In this document: one piece after another, positions 58,974 to 64,000 of the stretch
How the letters are laid out: each line of letters opens with the position of its first letter
Numbering within the stretch: position 1 is the stretch's first letter
Assembly (NCBI GenBank): GCA_049841315.1
Contig: JASGDB010000048.1
Location: forward strand, 1 to 64,000
Direction of reading: 5' to 3'
Length of the DNA: 64,000 nt
Source: JASGDB01 sp049841315
GTDB lineage: Bacteria > Bacteroidota > Bacteroidia > Flavobacteriales > Weeksellaceae
The notes under the pieces: model-generated
Told to the model about the DNA's origin: nothing
The model's database searches: none
What the model saw: only the letters and a program-made list of their open reading frames with translations
Made by a program: the position numbers and the translations under genes

Positions 58974-60569
58974 ATGAAAAAAACAAAAAATATACTGGAA
59001 GGAGTCAAAGAAAATTTTCCTTCCGGACTGGTGGTCTTTTTAGTTGCACTTCCGCTCTGTCTGGGGATTGCATTAGCATCGGGAGCACCGCCTTTATCGG
59101 GAATTATTTCCGGAATTGTAGGCGGAATTGTGGTGGGATATTTCAGCAATTCCAATATTTCGGTTTCGGGACCGGCAGCAGGACTTACCGCGATTGTTCT
59201 TACTGCAATTACCGACCTCGGTGCATTTGAACTTTTCCTTTGTGCAGGAATTATCGCCGGAATTATTCAACTCGTTTTAGGCTTCGCAAGAGCCGGAAGT
59301 ATTTCCAATTATTTCCCGAACAACGTGATTGAAGGAATGCTTGCCGGAATCGGAATCATCATTGTGATGAAGCAGATTCCTCACGCTTTGGGATTCGACA
59401 AGGATTTTGAAGGCAATGAAAGCATTTTTGCAAAAGGCTTTAATTTCGGGTACTTTTCGGAACTTTTGGGTGCGGTACACTTTGGTGCTGTCGTCGTTAC
59501 GGTTGTTTCCATTATCATTCTTTTAGCGTGGGATTATTTCCCTTTTCTGAAAAAGATGAAAATGCTTCCCGGTGCTTTGGTAGCCGTAATCGCGGGAATT
59601 TTGATTAATGAATTATTCAAAATTTCAAACAGCAGTCTTGCCATCGGAAGCGAACATTTGGTAACGCTGCCTGTTCCCAAAACCATTGAAGATTTTAAAA
59701 ATCTGATAACGCTGCCTGATTTTTCGGGTTTCCTCAATCCAAAAGTCTGGATTGCGGGAGCAACGATTGCGGTGGTCGCTTCCATTGAAACATTGCTTTG
59801 TATCGAGGCTTCGGACAGGCTGGATTCCAAAAGAAGAATTACGGACACCAATCTGGAACTGAAAGCACAGGGAATCGGAAACGTGATAAGTTCCATAATC
59901 GGAGGATTGCCAATGACTTCCGTTGTCGTAAGAAGTTCCGCCAATGCAAATGCAGGTGCGACCTCGAAAATCTCCTCGATTTTGCACGGAATTTTATTGC
60001 TGGTCTGTGTGCTTTCCATACCGTTTTTACTGAATCTTATTCCACTCGCTACATTGGCGGCGGTTCTGATTTTGGTAGGATACAAATTGGCAAAACCTGC
60101 CACTTTCAAACATTTTTGGCATAACGGAAAATATCAGTTCATTCCGTTTCTGGCAACTGTGATTGCGGTTGTGGCTACCGATTTGCTGAAAGGTGTCGGA
60201 ATCGGTTTGTTGATTTCCGTTTTTTATATTCTTCAAGGGAATATGAAAAGAGCGTATTACCTCAGCAGAGAAACTCTGGACGATACCGACGAATTTACCA
60301 TAAAACTCGCCGAAGAAGTTTCTTTTCTGAACAAAGCCGCCATTAAAAAAACATTGCATAACGTAAAATCCGGCTCGAAAGTAACCATTGATGCGAGGCA
60401 CACTTCCTACATCGCTACCGATGTGCTGGAAATGATTCAGGAGTTTGCCAATATCCGTGCGAAAGAAGAGGATATAGAAGTGGAACTCATCGGATTCCGC
60501 ACCTCGTATAAAGAATATGCTGAAGACGAAGATTCTCATATTTTTGTTACGCACCGGAGAGCGATGTAA
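58974..60569 (+). CDS. SulP-family anion transporter, probably bicarbonate uptake
   Basis: 531 residues. LPSGLVVFLVALPLCLGIALASGAPPLSGIISGIVGG (first spans) and SVSGPAAGLTAIV are SulP signatures; about 12 membrane segments follow up to about residue 420. The C-terminus (KVTIDARHTSYIATDVLEMIQEFANIRAKEEDIEVELIGF) is a STAS domain. SulP proteins carry sulfate or bicarbonate. The carbonic anhydrase gene directly downstream in the same direction makes inorganic carbon the likely substrate, as in BicA/SulP-CA pairs. It stands between two inverted repeat copies. Confidence 0.9.
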   Translation: MKKTKNILEGVKENFPSGLVVFLVALPLCLGIALASGAPPLSGIISGIVGGIVVGYFSNSNISVSGPAAGLTAIVLTAITDLGAFELFLCAGIIAGIIQLVLGFARAGSISNYFPNNVIEGMLAGIGIIIVMKQIPHALGFDKDFEGNESIFAKGFNFGYFSELLGAVHFGAVVVTVVSIIILLAWDYFPFLKKMKMLPGALVAVIAGILINELFKISNSSLAIGSEHLVTLPVPKTIEDFKNLITLPDFSGFLNPKVWIAGATIAVVASIETLLCIEASDRLDSKRRITDTNLELKAQGIGNVISSIIGGLPMTSVVVRSSANANAGATSKISSILHGILLLVCVLSIPFLLNLIPLATLAAVLILVGYKLAKPATFKHFWHNGKYQFIPFLATVIAVVATDLLKGVGIGLLISVFYILQGNMKRAYYLSRETLDDTDEFTIKLAEEVSFLNKAAIKKTLHNVKSGSKVTIDARHTSYIATDVLEMIQEFANIRAKEEDIEVELIGFRTSYKEYAEDEDSHIFVTHRRAM

Positions 60570-60653
60570 CAGTTCGCAGATTATTTATTACATTTAAAAA
60601 CTGAAATTTTAATTAAAATATTTAAAAAACAAAAATCATTTTTCCCGATAAAT

Positions 60654-60811
60654 GTTTTAATAATTGTCCGTAATCTATCATAATTGGTAAAATCTCTGCG
60701 AACTTTGCTGAGTGAACGCCTTTGCGAGTCTTAAAAACAGTTAGTAGTTTTATAAATCTTTGCGACCTTTGCGTTAAAAAAAGCATTATGACTAAAAGTG
60801 GATATTCAAAC
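60654..60811 (+). repeat. Interspersed repeat, copy 3, between sulP and can
   Basis: Direct-orientation copy, about 158 bp, ending 38 nt before the carbonic anhydrase start. It fills most of the 280-nt gap and therefore forms part of the promoter or leader region of that gene. Confidence 0.85.
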
Positions 60812-60849
60812 TTTATGAAAAGGAAAATGATATTCAAAATCTTTTTATT

Positions 60850-61530
60850 ATGAAAAAATCATACGAAACCATATTTGAAAACAACAAAAAATGGGTGGAA
60901 TCCAAAATCGCCGAAAACCCAAAATATTTCCACGAACTCGCCAAAACGCAGAATCCGGAATTTCTGTACATCGGTTGTTCGGACAGCCGTGTTTCGGCAG
61001 AAGAATTAATGGGAATGAGTCCCGGCGAAGTTTTCGTTACCCGAAACATCGCGAATGTGATAAACACTCTGGATATGAGTTCCACAGCCGTAATCCAATA
61101 TGCTGTGGAACATCTGAAAGTAAAACACATCATCGTCTGCGGACATTACGGTTGCGGCGGTGTGAAAGCGGCAATGACGCCTCAGGATTTCGGACTGATG
61201 AATCCGTGGCTGAGAACGATTCGTGATGTGTACAGGCTTCATCAGGCGGAACTGGATTCTATCGAAAATGAAACCGAAAGATACAACCGCCTTGTGGAAC
61301 TGAATGTTCAGGAGCAGTGCATCAACGTCATTAAAATGGCTGCGGTACAGGAACAATATCTGTTGGATGAATTTCCGATTGTTCACGGCTGGGTTTTCGA
61401 TTTGAAAACAGGGAAAATCATCGATTTGGAAATAGATTTTGAAAAGATACTGAAAGATATTCAAAAAATCTACGACCTTACCGATTCCGATTGGGTAATG
61501 AGCAGAAGAAACAACAAGAATTTTATTTAA
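60850..61530 (+). CDS. can: Beta-class carbonic anhydrase
   Basis: 226 residues. Zinc ligands C43 (IGCSDSRVSAEE), H99 and C102 (VCGHYGCGGV), with the D45-R47 dyad. It interconverts CO2 and bicarbonate in the cytoplasm. With the SulP transporter upstream it would trap imported inorganic carbon for carboxylases and fatty-acid or arginine synthesis. Convergent with pth, with only 6 nt between stop codons. Confidence 0.96.
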   Translation: MKKSYETIFENNKKWVESKIAENPKYFHELAKTQNPEFLYIGCSDSRVSAEELMGMSPGEVFVTRNIANVINTLDMSSTAVIQYAVEHLKVKHIIVCGHYGCGGVKAAMTPQDFGLMNPWLRTIRDVYRLHQAELDSIENETERYNRLVELNVQEQCINVIKMAAVQEQYLLDEFPIVHGWVFDLKTGKIIDLEIDFEKILKDIQKIYDLTDSDWVMSRRNNKNFI

Positions 61531-61536
61531 AAAGGA

Positions 61537-62100
61537 TTATTTCCCGTTGAAAGCCGCCATTGTATTCTGCAATCCTGCGAAAACAAATGATAGTGCGGCG
61601 TCAGAAAACTTCCCGATTCTTTCGGGAAGTTTTTCTTTTTCCTCGTCGTTCCACGTCCCCAAAACATAATCCACCTGTTTCCCTTCGGAAAAATCTGCGG
61701 AAATCCCGAAACGCAGCCTCGCATAATTTTGGGTCTGCAATTCGTGCTGAATGCTTTTCAGTCCGTTGTGTCCGGCATCAGAGCCTTTTCCTTTCAGCCG
61801 CAATGTTCCGAACGGAAGTGCCAAATCATCAGTGATAATCAGTACATTTTCCAGCGGAATATTTTCTTTCTGCATCCAGAATTTCACGGCTTTCCCGGAA
61901 AGATTCATATAAGTATCGGGTTTTAATACGAAAACCCGTCTTCCCTTGTATTTTCCGTCTGCAATCCAGCCGAAATTGGCGGTTTTAAAAGGAACTTCCA
62001 AAGTTTCCGAAATTTTATCCGCCACTTTGAAACCGACATTATGCCGGGTTTCTGCGTATTCTCCGCCTTTGTTTCCGAGTCCGATGATGAGGTATTTCAC
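61537..62100 (-). CDS. pth: Peptidyl-tRNA hydrolase
   Basis: 187 residues. IIGLGNKGGEYAETRHNVGF holds Asn10 and the catalytic His20; LKPDTYMNLSGKAV and LIITDDLALPFGTLRLKGKGSDAGHNGLKSI complete the active site. It frees tRNAs from dropped-off peptides. Full length. The upstream small membrane-protein frame overlaps its first 62 nt. Confidence 0.97.
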   Translation of the reverse strand: MKYLIIGLGNKGGEYAETRHNVGFKVADKISETLEVPFKTANFGWIADGKYKGRRVFVLKPDTYMNLSGKAVKFWMQKENIPLENVLIITDDLALPFGTLRLKGKGSDAGHNGLKSIQHELQTQNYARLRFGISADFSEGKQVDYVLGTWNDEEKEKLPERIGKFSDAALSFVFAGLQNTMAAFNGK

Positions 62101-62338
62101 TATTTTGTTTTTGCAAAAATAAGGGTTTATTAAGAAAATACTGTGAAATAAAACTTTGATTGTTTTTATCTTTCGGATAATAGAACCATAATGAACCTAA
62201 ACTTAATACCAAAAACAACAAAACATCGTAAAAATATGGATGAAGAGGCAAGAGAAATAGAAAAAATGCCAATGTGAGAAACATAAATATAATCACAGAT
62301 ATTTTCTTCGATTGTGGTGTGAATTCTATGTTTTTCAT
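62039..62338 (-). CDS. Possible small membrane protein overlapping pth
   Basis: 99 residues with two hydrophobic segments (ISVIIFMFLTLAFFLFLLPL and VLLFLVLSLGSLWFYY). Its last ~20 residues (HHRTRKQRRRIRRNPA) are read out of frame from the start of pth, so the true product may be shorter or the gene may be decayed at its 3' end. No family recognised. It could be translated ahead of pth by coupling. Confidence 0.45.
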   Translation of the reverse strand: MKNIEFTPQSKKISVIIFMFLTLAFFLFLLPLHPYFYDVLLFLVLSLGSLWFYYPKDKNNQSFISQYFLNKPLFLQKQNSEIPHHRTRKQRRRIRRNPA

Positions 62339-62359
62339 TTTAAATGTTTATTGAAAATC

Positions 62360-62392
62360 AATCCTTCAAGGTTTTCAAAACCTTGAAGGATT
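62360..62392. repeat. 33-bp perfect palindrome (16+1+16)
   Basis: AATCCTTCAAGGTTTT, then C, then the exact complement arm. It lies downstream of the DUF4173 gene on its strand and may end its transcript. Confidence 0.85.
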
Positions 62393-62405
62393 CTTAATTG
62401 ACGAT

Positions 62406-63794
62406 TTATTTTATGGTTTCATAATACAGAATTTTTGAAAGAAATGATTTCTCTTTTTCTGATTCTATTTTATACAGAATTTCATTTTTCAAATATTTAT
62501 CATTGGTTTTGTCCGCAAATTCCAGCAACTGTTTTTCACTGAAATTAATAGAAGTTTTATGGAAATTTACAGCGAAATCCGACCTTTTCATATTGTTTGA
62601 TGTGATAATTCCGCCCCAATTCACATAACTGCAAACCAAAATTGTTCCATACACATAGCCGAACATCGTATTGAAAAGAAAAGCGTTGGTTTTTTGTTTT
62701 TGAATTTTAATAAATGTCGTGATAAGTCCGATAATGCTCAAAATCAAAAATGCATAAACGCCTAATCTTTTGTAAGTCAGACCGTAACTCACGACATATT
62801 CCGTGTTTTTTACCATTGCGGAAATCACGAGAACGGCATTCAGGAAAATCCAGATTTTGGCGGAAATTTTCAGAAGTCCGGCTTTTTTGTCGAAATTAAA
62901 ACTTCCTTTGAAGTAAAACATTATGACCAAAATCGCCATTACAATAGACATTATCACAGCATTTACTCTTTCGTGGGTTTCGGCGGAAAGTTGGTTCGGT
63001 GTTTTCGGAATTTCGATAAACTGTTCGTAATTATAAGTGATGATAAAAATAATCAGCATCGCATTCAAAGCCATTAATGAAATGAGTCCGCTCAGTCTTT
63101 CAAAATCGAGATTCAGGAAATCGAAAGTCGGTTTTTGTTCTTTTTTCGGGTTTTCAAAAGTATTGCTGAGATAACGGTTTTGTTTGTAAAAGAATTTCTC
63201 AACCGCGAAATTCCAATAATTAAAAGCAATAAAAAATCCGAGAACAGTCAAACCAATTAACTGAAAGAAATTGATATTGAGTTCAAAATCAGTAAAAAGA
63301 TTGGCGAAATGGTCGCTTCCATAAGTATAAATGGCAAAAAAGACGAACACAAAAAATGCAGGAATCAGAATGACAGCCACTAATTTCTGTCCCGTTCCTT
63401 CGGATTTGGTTTTCGGATACCATTTTTTAAAATCAAAAAAACGGCAGATAAATGTGAAGACATTGGTTATCAGAACCGGAATGACAAAAAGAGATTTCAG
63501 GTTTCTGTTCCGAGATTTCAAACCGAGTAAAAACAATGAAGAAACCACTGCCAGAAAGGAAACGAAATCGCCGAACCAAGCAAACGCCACACCCGACAAA
63601 ACGGAAGTTACAAATAAAGTAAGAAAAATGCGTGTCCGGTTTTTGTCAGGCGTTCGATATAATGTGAAAAATGCGAGGAATACTCCTAAAATCCCGAGAT
63701 TAAGACCGATGTATTCATCGTAAAAAAGAACCACGAAAAGAGCGGTTGTGAGGATAATGATTTGATGAAGTTTGAGTGTGTGAGTTGTTTTCAT
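62406..63794 (-). CDS. DUF4173-family integral membrane protein
   Basis: 462 residues with about ten membrane spans. The segments VAVILIPAFFVFVFFAIYTYGSDHFANLF and the late YVVSYGLTYKRLGVYAFLILSIIGLITTFIKI match the DUF4173/DUF4153 type as I remember it. The C-terminus is a soluble stretch (SDFAVNFHKTSINFSEKQLLEFADKTNDKYL). Function unknown. Flanked on both sides by 33-bp palindromes. Confidence 0.75.
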   Translation of the reverse strand: MKTTHTLKLHQIIILTTALFVVLFYDEYIGLNLGILGVFLAFFTLYRTPDKNRTRIFLTLFVTSVLSGVAFAWFGDFVSFLAVVSSLFLLGLKSRNRNLKSLFVIPVLITNVFTFICRFFDFKKWYPKTKSEGTGQKLVAVILIPAFFVFVFFAIYTYGSDHFANLFTDFELNINFFQLIGLTVLGFFIAFNYWNFAVEKFFYKQNRYLSNTFENPKKEQKPTFDFLNLDFERLSGLISLMALNAMLIIFIITYNYEQFIEIPKTPNQLSAETHERVNAVIMSIVMAILVIMFYFKGSFNFDKKAGLLKISAKIWIFLNAVLVISAMVKNTEYVVSYGLTYKRLGVYAFLILSIIGLITTFIKIQKQKTNAFLFNTMFGYVYGTILVCSYVNWGGIITSNNMKRSDFAVNFHKTSINFSEKQLLEFADKTNDKYLKNEILYKIESEKEKSFLSKILYYETIK

Positions 63795-63841
63795 AATTTT
63801 AAAATTTATATTTTTTATTTCTGATTATTCTTTTGATTTGC

Positions 63842-63874
63842 AACCCTTTCAGAGTTTGAAACTCTGAAAGGGTT
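63842..63874. repeat. 33-bp perfect palindrome (16+1+16)
   Basis: AACCCTTTCAGAGTTT, then G, then the exact complement arm. Same design as at 62360 with unrelated sequence. Confidence 0.85.
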
Positions 63875-63882
63875 TTCTCGTG

Positions 63883-63915
63883 AGCGTTGTTAGGGCTTCA
63901 AGCCCTAACAACGCT
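63883..63915. repeat. 33-bp perfect palindrome (16+1+16)
   Basis: AGCGTTGTTAGGGCTT, then C, then the exact complement arm; 8 nt after the previous palindrome, again of different sequence. Confidence 0.85.
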
Positions 63916-63932
63916 TATTAGCACATAATTTT

Positions 63933-64000
63933 TCATTCTTTCACCAGTTTAAAAACCGTAATCTCCGGACGCACCATAAACCGAACCTGAAAAGAATGTC
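63933..64000 (-). CDS. C-terminal end of a gene cut by the window edge (metallophosphoesterase-like?)
   Basis: The last 21 codons of a minus-strand frame read HSFQVRFMVRPEITVFKLVKE and stop at 63933. The pattern VRFxxRPEITVxxL is like the C-terminus of membrane-bound metallophosphoesterases (typically RFxxxPEIxxxxL). The fragment is too short for certainty. The body of the gene lies beyond the window. Confidence 0.4.
   Translation of the reverse strand, partial: HSFQVRFMVRPEITVFKLVKE

Noticed and set aside
59534..60109. 191-residue minus-strand frame inside the sulP gene
   Set aside because: Antisense shadow of the transporter; no start context or known motif.

Overview
This window looks like chromosomal DNA of a flavobacterium (Bacteroidota), most likely from the Chryseobacterium/Kaistella group of the Weeksellaceae. 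The genus is inferred from gene content and from the intergenic repeats; no database was searched. The supporting signs are: promoters with a -7 box of the TAnnTTTG type (often with TTTG about 19 nt upstream), no strong Shine-Dalgarno sequences, AT-rich spacers, a fused ccoNO oxidase gene, and families typical of Bacteroidota (GLPGLI, DUF4252, DUF2807/GIN, the Hc1-like mini-histone, PUR/DUF3276, alternative GlmU-like protein). I saw no rRNA, tRNA, CRISPR array, prophage or intact transposon. Most of the window is core genome. Layout: 1-7.7 kb holds an Hc1-like protein, an HtrA/DegP protease, an ECF sigma factor with a putative anti-sigma factor and two DUF4252 proteins, a lipoprotein, and a small secreted protein next to a GLPGLI protein. 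7.7-22 kb is a long ribosomal operon from rplC to rplQ (merged S10, spc and alpha operons, with secY, infA and rpoA). 22-29 kb holds a lipoprotein, eno, gltA, an amidinotransferase/DDAH-like enzyme, an ABC exporter and a PUR protein. 29-38.8 kb is a complete cbb3 oxidase locus on the minus strand (ccoI, ccoS, ccoNO, ccoQ, ccoP, ccoG, ccoH, sulfite-exporter-like gene) with a divergent Crp/Fnr-type regulator. 38.9-49.3 kb is a mixed set: panB, an RluA-type pseudouridine synthase, a second ECF sigma factor, a YjjG-like nucleotidase, lysA, a GlmU-like protein, rpmE2 and a GT-C-like membrane protein. 49.3-52.8 kb is the str operon (rpsL, rpsG, fusA, rpsJ). 53-64 kb holds an acyl-CoA carboxylase beta subunit, tsaE, a Fur-family regulator, an acetyltransferase, a SulP transporter with a beta-carbonic anhydrase (a likely bicarbonate-uptake pair), pth and a DUF4173 protein. 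How the genes work together: the two ribosomal operons are about 41 kb apart. rpsJ, normally the first gene of the S10 operon, stayed behind fusA. Both operons start from almost the same 36-nt promoter block (33/36 identical). The cco genes form an assembly unit for microaerobic respiration: subunits, copper ATPase and iron-sulfur maturation protein. They face a regulator across an inverted repeat shared by both promoters. The most unusual content is between the genes. Spacers inside the ribosomal operon and before a few other genes consist of strictly phased 7- or 8-nt units in which only a 2-3 nt core is invariant. In several of them one arm carries the core and the other arm its complement, so the spacer folds into a long hairpin. 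The core differs from spacer to spacer (GC, ATT/AAT, GTT/AAC, AT) but the period holds exactly. Other repeat families are: minihairpins with a GNA triloop, a two-hairpin unit whose stems covary around a conserved linker, perfect 16+1+16 palindromes of unrelated sequence, a 175-bp MITE-like element with a TTA target duplication, a fragment of an IS110-type transposase, and about 159-bp inverted repeats flanking the sulP gene.
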